Assembly: GCA_030268105.1 (NCBI GenBank)
Contig: BSDZ01000026.1
Coordinates: 996,001-1,060,000 of the forward strand
Source: Volvox africanus
Taxonomy: Eukaryota; Chlorophyta; Chlorophyceae; Chlamydomonadales; Volvocaceae
Direction: 5' to 3'
Length of the DNA: 64,000 bases
Part shown: positions 54,331-64,000 of the stretch, piece after piece
How the letters are laid out: each line of letters begins with the position of its first letter
Numbering within the stretch: the first letter of the stretch is position 1
The notes under the pieces: generated by a model
The model's input: the letters and a program-made list of their open reading frames with translations, nothing else
What the model was told of the DNA's origin: nothing
Database searches by the model: none
Made by a program: the position numbers and the translations under genes

Positions 54331-57222
54331 TTTAAATATATTTTCAACAAATTTATTTTATATTTTATGTATAAATCCTCTAAATCCTATAACGGTATAA
54401 TTCTATCTACATTATAATTTATATTATAGTAATAATGTTAATATCTTTTCTCGTATTTCACGTATTTCTCCCTCTTCCCTGACCAAACAGCAATGTCCGG
54501 CCAATGCCGCTACCCTCACGCCCCGTGTGTCCAGAGTGAAGAGCTGTCCATGGACGTGGCTCTCGAGGTGGTGACTGGCCACCCCTTGCCATCCTCGCCG
54601 GATGCTAAGGCCCTGGTACGGCGCCTGTTCAGGACTGTGCTCAACGGACTGTACGGACTGCCTATCGTACTGCCGGGTACGGCAATTTACAAGGCACTGG
54701 GGGCTCGGCGGCAGCTCATGAAGATACTGTGGCCACTCGTTGAGGCGGAGGCAACGGAGGTGGCAGCCAGGGTACGGGGTGGCAAGGTACGACTAACTGC
54801 CGTACGGCAGTGCAACAAAATGAACGAATACGGTAACAGATAATCAAATATAAATTACTGCCAGGATTCGGTTTTCCGATTTCGAAACGCTGTTACGGAT
54901 CTGTTTTTTGTAATATTTCGATCAGGGTACTGGTGTTTCCGTACCTCGTGATTTGAGAAGGCGCCGCCGTCAGCCCGACATGGAACTGCCGGATATGCAG
55001 GAGGAGGGGGGAGAGGAGGAGGACGGGGAAGACGAAACCCTTCCTGGAGTAGTCACTGCGGGAGGATGCGGCGAGGATGCTGAGGCCTCGGCCCGCGCTC
55101 CGACACTGCGGCGGCGGCGGATGGTTGCCGGTGCTGGCGACGACGGCGGCGGCATTGGCGTGGCGCCACTGCGCATGCTGGAGGCGCAGGTACGACGGTA
55201 TGTTACGGCATCACGGGTGGTTATTGGTGTTGCAAATCCCACAACCCCCTCCCTCCCCCCTCCCCACCCGCATCACCCCCACTCCACCCCAAGAACCTCC
55301 ACCCTACACCCCCCCTCGCAACCCCATCACCCCGCACACATGAAACACACATTCCCTCTCCCTCAGGTGTCCAGCGCTCTGGCCGGGGGCGAAGAGCTCT
55401 CGGCAATCCTGGATCCAGAGCAGCTCTTCGAGCGGGCGCTGGGTACCGTCATTGCGGTGGATGAAACATCGCGACACCTGTTCTTCGCGTCAGTGGCGGC
55501 GGTGGCGCGGGCTCCGGACGTGCGATCGAAACTGGAGGACGAGCAACGCCAGGTGTGTATTTTACGGGGAGGGGGGAGGGGGAGGGAGGGATGTGGAGGG
55601 AGGGAGGGGGGAGTGTGTAATCGGTAAGAATTTAAAGGGTTTGTCGTGCTGGTCCTAATCATCAGCTCGTGCTGGTCGTCACCATGATCTGCCGCCACAG
55701 AGCGGCCACGGCTCTTCACCCCTGACCCCCGCTCCCGATGAGTGCGTGGCCTCTGATATCGCCCATACCTTGTAGGCCCTGGGAAAGTACGGACATGAAC
55801 TGTCGTACAGTGTGCTCGGAGACATGCCGTACCTGGAGGCCGTAATTAAGGTAATTTCGTGTCAGTTACCGCTTCTAGAAGGTCCATAGAATGCGGCCGC
55901 TGATGCTGCCGACAGATGCTGAAAAATAATGCTGCCAACCACCAACCAATACTGAGAACCACTAACTGATACTGACAACTGTCAACGGATGCTACCCATA
56001 TCAACTGGGTTCCTCAGGAGACGCTTCGTTTGCTGCCGGTGTCCATTGGCGGCTTCCGAATCGCGAAGCGTGATGTTCAGGTGGGAGGGGGGTGAGCGGG
56101 GCCGGGAGCATCAGATCCAGATCCAGATCCAGGATCAGAACTATTTCAATAACCAGATCCACATCGGCTAAGCAAGCAAGCAACACGGCGTATGTCTGTG
56201 AGTCTGTCAGTGTATATGTCCGTATGTATGAGAGGTTGCTTTTACCTTGAGCAACAAACCAAAACGGGACGAGCAAGGAGAGGCACGCAGTACCTCTTGG
56301 ACCCGTCTCCCTGCCTCATGACTTTGGAACACGTCGGGACTCTTCCCCCCCCTCCCCCAACGGGATTAAGGTAAATGTGTTGGGGTGATAGGGGTTTAGG
56401 TAAGTCGTGGTGACGGAATCCAAGGGCGCTCACTTCACCAAAGGTTTTATATACGACAAGCGCTCTCATACACATACACAGACAGACATACACAGACATA
56501 CACAGACAGACAGACATACACAGACAGACATACAGACACATACATACACAGACAGACAGATACATTCATACAGACATTAGGCCTTGAAGGTCGCAACTTC
56601 GACTCATCCAAGCAGTTGCGGAGCGGCTTCGTCATTCCACGTGGCGCTGTCGTATACTGGAGTACACACCTGGCGCACTGCTGCGACCCCGCGCTGCTGC
56701 CGCGAAAACCCGCTCCAGAACCAGCTCGCGGCAATCACCCGGGCCCATGGTTCCGGAGCCTCATTGGAGCTGGTTCCGCTGGGGCCCCTGGGGGACAGGA
56801 GCCGAGGAGAGGACTGACCGTGGGTGTTTATGATACGGTAGGGGGCCGCCGCGCGCTGGCACGGAGCATCGACGGACCCACGGGTCTGCCTGCTCACCTG
56901 GACTTCCAAATGCGATTCGAAGAGGCTTTTCGGCCGGAGAGGTGGCTCATTGCGGAGACGCGGCCGAAGCAGTGGGCGGCATTCGGCGGCGGGGGGCACC
57001 TGTGCCTGGGTCAGCATGTCGCCATGGCGGAGGTAAGGTGGGTGGGTCAGTGGGTGGGTCAGCCCGGATGATATTGCGATATGGAGAAAGGGGGTGTGGC
57101 TCGACAGAGGAAGGGGGCCCAGGAAGGTCGGGGCGGTCATACATGCTCCCTGGCAACTCCGTTGTGATGTTGTTAAGAGCTGAAAAACACGAGTACCTTT
57201 TCACTCATGAATTCATGCAACA

Positions 57223-57254
<32 letters not shown>

Positions 57255-57945
57255 AAGTAAATAAATAAAATATACCATTTCCTTGTTGCAGGCCCATATG
57301 GGTCTTATGTGGAGTAGTTATCTCACGGGTCAGACGGTTATGATACCAAGATAAATATCATATCATATCATATCATGCCAAGAGTGAGGCAACATGGTAC
57401 GGCCTTCTATCTGCTGCTGGATGAGCGAGCGAGCGAGTTCAGCAGCAGAGGGCCGTACCCTGTCGAATGATTTGCAGGGTATTTCGAAAAGTTGACTGAA
57501 CCGTGAGATAGCGGGTACCAGTGCATTATTGCTCCCAGTGCAGATATATTTAATCGCATCTCGCTGTCACTCATTGCAAATCTCACACTGTTTGATATGC
57601 GATGCATTTGCATATCGAATATTAGCAGGGTAAGGAGCACGTAGGCACCGCCGGCAGTGGATAAGATAAACATTTATACCTTTATTGCATGTTTTCAATT
57701 TACATATATCCCAGTTGCATATACTCCAGCCATCAGCCACCAAACGCGGACACAACTGCTCCATGCCCCCCATGTGGACACAACACTCATCCATCAACCA
57801 GGCCAAGCTGCTGCTGGCAATGCTGCTCCGCCGCTTCGACTTCCGTCTGGAGGACCCCGAGGTGTTGCGCAAGGCGTCGCTATTCCCGGGACCCACACCG
57901 CGGCGAGGAACAGACGGGCTGCTGCTCACATCCCGGCCGCTATGA
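52927..57945 (+). CDS. Cytochrome P450, CYP85-clan-like, ten exons
   Basis: Exons: 52927-53295, 53502-53576, 54129-54257, 54535-54786, 54926-55189, 55367-55552, 55776-55850, 56018-56080, 56574-57032 and 57802-57945 (671 aa). All nine introns are phase 0 with GT-AG ends. An N-terminal membrane anchor (AALVFSVMFVIPWVQL) is followed by the proline hinge RIPGPIFWLPLIGETPQL, the I-helix VIAVDETS, ExxR as ETLR, PERW, and the haem site FGGGGHLCLG with the axial Cys. The end AKLLLAMLLRRFDFRL follows directly in exon 10. The nearest families by pattern are CYP85-clan types (CYP120/CYP26/plant sterol-terpenoid P450s). It is a haem monooxygenase, probably ER-anchored, with unknown substrate. It is longer than usual because of an acidic insert in exon 5 and a Gly/Pro-rich insert before PERW. 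The first ATG is used; M at 52972 is an alternative. Confidence 0.88.
57224..57376. repeat. (TAAA)n and (ATATC)n microsatellites in P450 intron 9
   Basis: TAAA tetranucleotide run at about 57224-57270 and a short ATATC run at about 57352-57375. Confidence 0.9.
57413..57520. repeat. Dispersed repeat in P450 intron 9 (partner at 58618-58710)
   Basis: CAGCAGCAGAG, CCTGTCGAA, GATTTGCAG and GACTGAACCGTGAGATAG occur in the same order at both places. The class is unknown. Confidence 0.6.
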
Positions 57946-58168
57946 CGGAGAGACCCCCAAGATCGGCACTGCGCGCTGTGAGCACCGGCTTGGCCATGCT
58001 GCCCGGCCATGCATGGTGTGGGTCCATGAGTTATGGAATTTGCTGCATCATGCCCTTCAGCAAAGGGCTCGCGAGTTGAGAACAAATCAGGAATCTTAAT
58101 CATTTTCATCATGATACTGCAGATTAAGGAGTGGCGCTGTTGGATTGCCACTACAAAAGCTTATGCAA

Positions 58169-58201
<33 letters not shown>

Positions 58202-59269
58202 GCAATCGTGTATATATATACATGATTATATATATATGAAATCGTATGTGACCTCTCATGTTGTAATCTTGGCGGGTTTGGGTGTGTATCTGCATATACG
58301 GCCTTCCTGAACAATTACTTTGGTCGAATGTGTGTTTTGGTGGGCAGTGGGGTGGGACATGGGGGAATGGGGCGGGGCGGGTTGTGTGCAGGTGTTGAGG
58401 GGCGGGTAAGGTTCTGGCTCTGGCTCTCCATGCAGGTAACGGTGGTGGTGCTCCATTTTTGTGGACAGGCGGCTTCCTCCACCTCACATCGTGAACTTGA
58501 CGGACATAAAGCATACTTAAATACATCATGCATATTGAGTACCTATCTCAGGGGTCAGGCAGGATCCAAGAAATATACTGCCAACTCGCTCACTTGACAT
58601 TCACTCCCACTCACTCCTCGCTTGCTCGTCCAGCAGCAGAGAGCCGTATCCTGTCGAACGATTTGCAGTATATTTCGAGTAGATGACTGAACCGTGAGAT
58701 AGAGGGTTTATTCTATTAGTGGCAGGCGCCGAGGTGCCTGTGGATGATGATGATGATATAGTATTATTGCAGAGTACAGATATAGCTAACAGTCGGTACT
58801 GCACAATCAGAACCCCTTTCTCCTTCATAAGTAGAAACTATATGCAATATAAGTAAACTGTATGTGGCTTGGCGAAATGCTCTGCATCATTTGCTGCATT
58901 TTCACAAAGTGTCCTTTTCCTGAAGGTGGCAGTTGTGTTTATCAGCATTCCAAGTCACTCCATTCTCCCCTAGTGGAGTATGTGTTTGTGTACGTGGCGA
59001 CACCAGGTCACGTCTTGTTTAACAGCTTGGCACATAGGCATCATGCAAATGGGGTACTGCAGTGCAAGCAACGTTGTACGTTGTAAATATAACAACAATG
59101 AAAGTCTCTGCACAGTAGCACTGTTCAATAACGTCATGTATCCTCTCTGTTAATATTGGATCCTTAAAATTTAGGTCAGTTTAACAAAAAGCCGTGCGTC
59201 AAGCCACGACGCGTACGCTCACGGGTCTCACCCCTGGTGGTCAAACGGACCTTAACTACGTGTACAGGT
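57946..59269. other. P450 downstream region, no gene recognised
   Basis: An AT dinucleotide microsatellite at 58168-58200, the repeat partner at 58618-58710 and a short GAT run at 58745-58757. No coding signal is convincing. Confidence 0.5.
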
Positions 59270-60125
59270 GATACACATTTAGGGTTTTATTACATTGGAG
59301 AATTGGTCGATGCTGCTGAACTTGATTATGGGATTAGAAATGATTATTAATTTTGTTAAAAAATCAAGAGTAAAAGATCACATAGTTCGGAATCATAACA
59401 TAGTTCTAGGAATCGGAAGTCTGGTAGTTTTTTTACAGTCTCTAGAAATTATTTGGCGGATTAAATCTTGGTTATTTGGACCTTTTGTTGAAGGCTTGAG
59501 CTGAAAACCGTTAACTAAACCCTAAACCCTAAATGGGGAAAATTAATTATTTCAGGATTTCTAGATTATCAAAAAGTTGAAGTAGAGCTTAAGTGGTGGC
59601 TAAGCCGATCATGGGATCGTTCCCTTAAAAAACCTGGGTCACAACCATCTGTTATTCTGCTAGAGTATACGTAAGTATACACCGCTGAAACAAGTTAGTT
59701 AGAATATAGAGGAATTGCTACGTAAAACGTAAGCCGATGCTTCTGGTGGCGTTAGCTATATTTAAACTGTATGGGGACGTGGTTATATGCTGAAGGACAA
59801 TAAAAGTAACGAAACCGAAAACTTGTTATTCCTCTTCAAGGCACGTATTGTTTTTAGCTCTTGCGGTGATAATAAATTTTACGTTTTCATTTTAGGTAGT
59901 TTAGGGGGGATTTCTACGGAAACTTTTTCAACTTGCTTAAATTATCAGGATAGAGAAATTTTCTCCGTTTTCAAGAAATGAACAAATGGATGATTATTAT
60001 TAGTTAAAATAGTTTTCCAAGAAACTGCATTGGGATCTTTGCAGCATCTTTCAATTTCTTCTATATCTAGTTGGCATCCGGAATTCCAGAATTAATTAGC
60101 ATATTTCTTATGATGTTTTTTCGGT
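59270..60125. other. AT-rich block of foreign composition with telomere-like repeats
   Basis: Distinctly AT-rich compared with its neighbours, with two small frames of organelle-like codon use: plus 59295-59504 (MENWSMLLNLIMGLEMI..., 69 aa) and a minus-strand stretch at about 60080-59940 reading EIEERCC-like residues. ACCCTAAACCCTAAAT at 59518-59533 is a two-unit Arabidopsis-type telomere motif. An inserted plastid or mitochondrial fragment is the simplest guess, but I recognise no organelle gene. Confidence 0.4.
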
Positions 60126-62669
60126 AAAATAGTCACCCTAACCACCATGCCACCAATTCCCTTAGCTCTCGTGCAGCTAGGATTGCATGGCTTGGTAATT
60201 CCACCCTGGCAGGCAGGCAGTTGATAAACACACAATACAACTACGATGCGCATACATACACACAACTACACATACGCGTGGGGGCAAGATGTCACCCATC
60301 ACCCTACAAACCACCACACGTACTTACGCTTCAACTACAGCAACTAATCCAACCAAATCCCGATTAAATGGGTGGTAAAGGACGCAAAAGCCACCATTCC
60401 CCGAGATCGACTTCCATCATAACGTTGAAGATGAGCTTCCGTCCCCCTTCATCCTCCATCCAGAGGTTGCAGACACACATCCAACTCAACACTGCACGAG
60501 AGTACGACATGCCTTCTTACTTTGAAGACACCCGCGCAGGAGACCCACGCGACAACTGCCAACTACCGACTTTCGAAACCCTGCCCTTGTCAGGCAGGGC
60601 CAGTGGGCCACCCCTCCACGAAGCGGGGGTCCAAGCAGAAGCTTTAGAGCCCCATTTTGCCGAAGATCTCTTTCACCTTTTACTACCACCACCACCTCCA
60701 CCACCACCACCATCTCATCACCATCAGGTCCAGCGCCACTATCACTACCACCAACACCTCCTCCGCACCATCATTAGAGCCATACGCGGTGAAGAAATCT
60801 CGTACTTTTCCCACCAACAGGATTTGAAAACCGACCAGCGGTGGCTAATCAACAAGTAATCACAAGAACATTTTGCAATGCTACCGCTACGAGACCAGCT
60901 TACCCTGAAGAGTGCAGCAGGCAGAAGAAGCAGAGCGCGGCAGGCCTCAACAGAACACGCAGTGAAATAAGTGACAAAATCTGAAGCAAGCCGCAGTGTC
61001 ACCCGCACACGTGCAAACAGGCCCCGCGGATAGCTATGCTGCTCCTGCTGGCTTCTCCATCGGGGTAGCACGAGGAACCGTAACTTCAGGAACCGTAACT
61101 CCTGAAAATGCCCTCCATCATCCTCTCCCCCCTTTGCAGGAGCTGCAATCAGTTTGAAAAGTCCAAGTGTAAATGTCAAATCACCACTGCCTCATACCAT
61201 ACACGCACTCCCGGCAATTCGCACACACGCAGCCAAAGGGATAAGAATAGCAAGCCATAAGCAGATGTGCTCGACTGTCCGCGCCCTCCTGCCGCCACAG
61301 CATGCGGATAATGCCCCCTGCCCCTTACCCGCCCACCCATCCACCCCAACACCAGCCCCCACACACAGCGCACAAGACTGCTGATCCCCCTAGGGACACA
61401 AGATGGATAGGTATATAACATGCGGGCACTAACCTGCGGCCTATACAACGCTCACTGCAACAACACACGATCGCGAGAAATGCGGCAGGCGTGTGTGTAT
61501 GTGTGTGTGTGTGAGTGTGTGAGTGCGTAATTGTTGGAGCCTAGACGCATGCCAAAGGTGCTCACTCCCGAATACAACCTGAGCCCGAGATCAATCAAAC
61601 ATGCAAAAAAAACAAATATCACTTTGAAGGCTTCGGACTGACAGTCAGAGTAAAAAGAAGAATGCTACGTGGATACCCGCCGCCGACAAATAACCCGCAG
61701 CAGTGCCCAGGCACTTCCACGGCGCTAGCAGTCACAGGGATGTGGTGGCAGCGATTGCGGCGGTTGAGGAGTGCTGCAGTATCCGACTAACACCGCGTTC
61801 ACGCCAGCGCCGTCCACACACACATGAAAGCATTAACTACGTGCGCGGCAATCATCACATGTGCACCACCTCTCCTTCTCAGCAGATGGGGCGCGACGCT
61901 TATGTTGTGCACTCGGCACTACCGAGCGGCGTGGACGTGAAAGGAACCTAATCTCTAGCGGCCTACTGCGGTGCGGTGCGGCGCCAAACAAGGACGGTCG
62001 ATGACAGACCGATCGGTTGTTCAGTCGATGATGTGGGGGTCTGCGAGTTTGTGAAGCTGCAGCCCATGCAGGGGGAGGAGACCCACCCACAACAATACTT
62101 TGAGGCGGTGGTGAGCTTCATAGGCTAGGGGGTAAGGAGTAAAAAGGTAAAGGGTAGAGGCAATGTCGTGTATTCACTCAATATGCAGAATATAAATCGA
62201 CCGCGGAGGACCCCCTTTGTGAGGTGGGTTCAAAGTTGTGACGAGTGCGCCTGGCGGTGCACTGCTGCCAGCCAACCGCGAAACTGAACGGTGGTGCCCC
62301 ATATACATAAGGAATATGGAATTGAGATTATTGAAATACTCCACTCTGGCAAGAAGCACTACTCCTGCACACCCAAACACAGACACAGACACAGACACGC
62401 ACCATCACCATCACCATCACCATCATGCAAGTTCTCTTTACTTCCAGTGGCCCTTCCGCGTGCGCGCGCGCGTGTCTATAAACAGCACGCAACGTGATGC
62501 GGCTGGATGAGAGGCCCTTGATGTGCACGTCTCCTCCCCTCCCTGTTCTTCTTTCACTCCTAAAAAGTCAGTTGGCAGTCGTGACGGCATCGTACTCTTC
62601 TGCACTTAGTCATTAGCGTTGGCCGGTAGCGAGCGGTTTGGGTGATGCCTGCTGGCCCAAGCTGCCTTT
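60126..62669. other. No gene recognised; simple repeats
   Basis: An ATG frame at 60368-60859 (163 codons with a poly-Pro/His stretch at about 60690-60745) may be a small hypothetical protein, but nothing supports it beyond length. A TG run at 61489-61525, CAGACA and CACCAT runs at 62383-62424 and CGCG at 62460-62471. No domain is recognised on either strand. Confidence 0.4.
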
Positions 62670-63077
62670 TCAGGACATATACCCCGGCGCTCCCGGTGCA
62701 GGACGCGGTAACGTCACCCAGACGGCTCGTGAGTACACGTCGCCGTTAAGCAGGAACAGCATGAACATGCCAGGCGGGGCGATGTTGATTGTGGGCGGCC
62801 CGCGGACAGTCACGACGCCGTTGACAGGGCCCACAACATTTGCTATAATCTCCAAGCCCACCAGGCGCTGGTTCGTGTTGTACGAATGTGTTGTACTACT
62901 GGGCGCGACAAGTACGACACGTGTGAGACGGTTGCCAGCCCAGCCTGCTGGGAATGTGTACGTGATCGTAAAAGCCTCCGTATACGGCATGATGTTGCTG
63001 GAGGTACGGACGATGCTGGGTTTAAACTCGTCCATGAAGAAGTACGGCGGCGAGAAGATCTCTACGCGATATTCGGC
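62670..63077 (-). CDS. Galactose/glyoxal-oxidase-like protein, C-terminal exon
   Basis: After an acceptor-like CAG the exon reads AEYRVEIFSPPYFFMDEFKP, then SSTTHSYNTNQRLVGLEI, PPTINIAPPGMFMLFLLNGD and VYSRAVWVTLP before TGA. This is the DUF1929 / E-set C-terminal domain of galactose oxidase and glyoxal oxidase relatives, including the conserved THSYNxxQR that supplies a copper-ligand His (H in THSY) in the family. About 135 residues are present. The kelch propeller with the Tyr-Cys site should lie upstream (higher coordinates), but I do not find it before 64000, so the gene is either split by a long intron, continues beyond the window, or is truncated. The family is usually secreted. Confidence 0.82.
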   Translation of the reverse strand, partial: AEYRVEIFSPPYFFMDEFKPSIVRTSSNIMPYTEAFTITYTFPAGWAGNRLTRVVLVAPSSTTHSYNTNQRLVGLEIIANVVGPVNGVVTVRGPPTINIAPPGMFMLFLLNGDVYSRAVWVTLPRPAPGAPGYMS

Positions 63078-63549
63078 CTGCGATGGTGATGGAGAGAAGC
63101 AACATTGATGGTAATGTTATGTTAGCAACAGATAAAAACAACAAGTAGGATATTCATAATTGATCATCGGATAATTTGATTGCTGCGTACGCCTCGGGAC
63201 CGAAAGAAAAGCTGGAAACCTAGCCTTATGCTCGCCAAGACCACTACCAGGGATTCTCTGATCCCCGACATCAACGACAAGAACATCGTATTGGCCGATA
63301 CGTACACTGTCACGTCTTTATGCGACATAGGAAACAGGGATGTCCGTAATGTCGCTCAATAAAACATTATACACATCTGTAATGCTCTTTTGCAAAGAGG
63401 GATAACATCACAAACCGGATACACAGTCCAAGGGTGGTGCGTACAAAAAGGAAACGGGCTACATAGTTGGCGAAAGGATGGTGCGGCTTTTGGTCGGGGC
63501 TCCAGCGCGAAGCGCCTCAGGGGCCCCTGCCCTGTAGGATTGCCCATCC

Positions 63550-63582
<33 letters not shown>

Positions 63583-64000
63583 TGTAACGACCAACATATT
63601 TACTGACCCTAACTGAAATAGAAGCTATAGACCTCCTCTATCCAACTCAGAATTCCGGAGCCTTAGGAAAAGGAGTAAAAACAAGTTTTGCATGCATTCC
63701 CTTTTGTCCCAGCCCGCACTCAAACCTTCGCCATGTGCACTTAGTTTAAGTGGTTTATCTCTATCTTTTAAATGAAACGATATTTTACAAGAGCTGGTCA
63801 ATTTTTACTTAACCTGCTTTGCCTAACTGCAAAGTTGTAACCTCAACAAATTGCGCGGGTGGGCATTGCGCGACATGGATATAGGACGCAACACGGAGCG
63901 AACACGGTGCCACGCCATGCCATGCCGCGTGACGCAGCGCAGCACGTCACGCACGCGAGTTGTTTTGTTCGGGCATTTCCAATTAATGCAGCTAACGCAA
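63078..64000. other. No gene recognised; repeat R copy and TG run
   Basis: Repeat R core at about 63497-63552 followed by a TG run (63553-63581). The rest shows no coding or RNA gene. It should contain the intron upstream of the oxidase exon if that gene is intact. Confidence 0.45.

Overview
This window is nuclear DNA of a eukaryote, most likely a green alga and perhaps a volvocalean chlorophyte. The reasons are GT-AG introns with long pyrimidine tracts, an OSCA/CSC1-type channel, a CYP85-clan P450, a galactose/glyoxal-oxidase-like domain, Copia and chromodomain-type Gypsy elements, and short CCCTAAA / CCCTAAAA telomere-like tracts. The species assignment is an inference. Only three host genes are recognisable, and they sit at the edges. 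Most of the middle is nested, decaying mobile DNA.

Layout. 1-6132: 3' half of an OSCA/CSC1-like channel gene (8 exons, one continuous frame) with a LINE remnant in one intron. 7.4-8.4 kb: unassigned GC-rich sequence. 8.7-11.6 kb: a 1.1 kb TTA array, an LTR-like repeat, a TCC/TCG array and a pentanucleotide array. 12.2-14.3 kb: first copy of a PD-(D/E)XK-like nuclease gene family (here called PDX). 15.1-16.6 kb: dispersed repeats and a Copia RNase H scrap. 16.8-20.2 kb: a segmental duplication carrying a broken 5' part of the P450 gene. 20.3-23.85 kb: PDX copy 2, whose C-terminus is an array of 30-residue repeats with AT-hook-like PRGRKP cores; its 5' flank is split by a MITE-like element that itself holds a solo LTR. 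24.0-38.7 kb: an old LTR-element remnant (X) split by a Copia element (Copia-1), which contains a 7.4 kb Gypsy element and a TRIM. 39.4-46.2 kb: two internally related Copia-2 derivatives with different LTRs joined at the same primer-binding site, plus an empty-site paralogue of X. 46.2-48.7 kb: PDX copies 3 and 4, head to tail. 50.7-57.9 kb: the second duplicate copy with an intact ten-exon P450 gene. 58-62.6 kb: no recognised gene, but an AT-rich block of foreign-looking composition. 62.67-63.08 kb: a C-terminal exon of a galactose/glyoxal-oxidase-like gene on the minus strand.

How the parts relate. Several insertion boundaries can be read to the base: Gypsy (target duplication CCATA), Copia-1 (CAAAC, confirmed by an empty paralogous site), one solo LTR (CTCCC) and a short repeat (ACACTTCTCG). 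The two Gypsy LTRs differ at 15 of 833 positions by hand count, and 12 of these are CG versus TG/CA, the pattern expected from deamination of methylated CpG. Its single gag-pol frame is broken by three TGA codons and a TAG. The Copia-type elements share one 14-base primer-binding site that matches the anticodon arm of a methionine tRNA, as in the half-tRNA priming of Drosophila copia and yeast Ty5.

The best candidate for something undescribed is the PDX family: four copies, nuclease signature kept, length differences almost all in multiples of three, a long shared 5' flank with variable GTACCTAGGTAC palindromes, and one copy with a recently expanded AT-hook-like tail. I cannot tell whether it is a host multigene family or cargo of an uncharacterised transposon.
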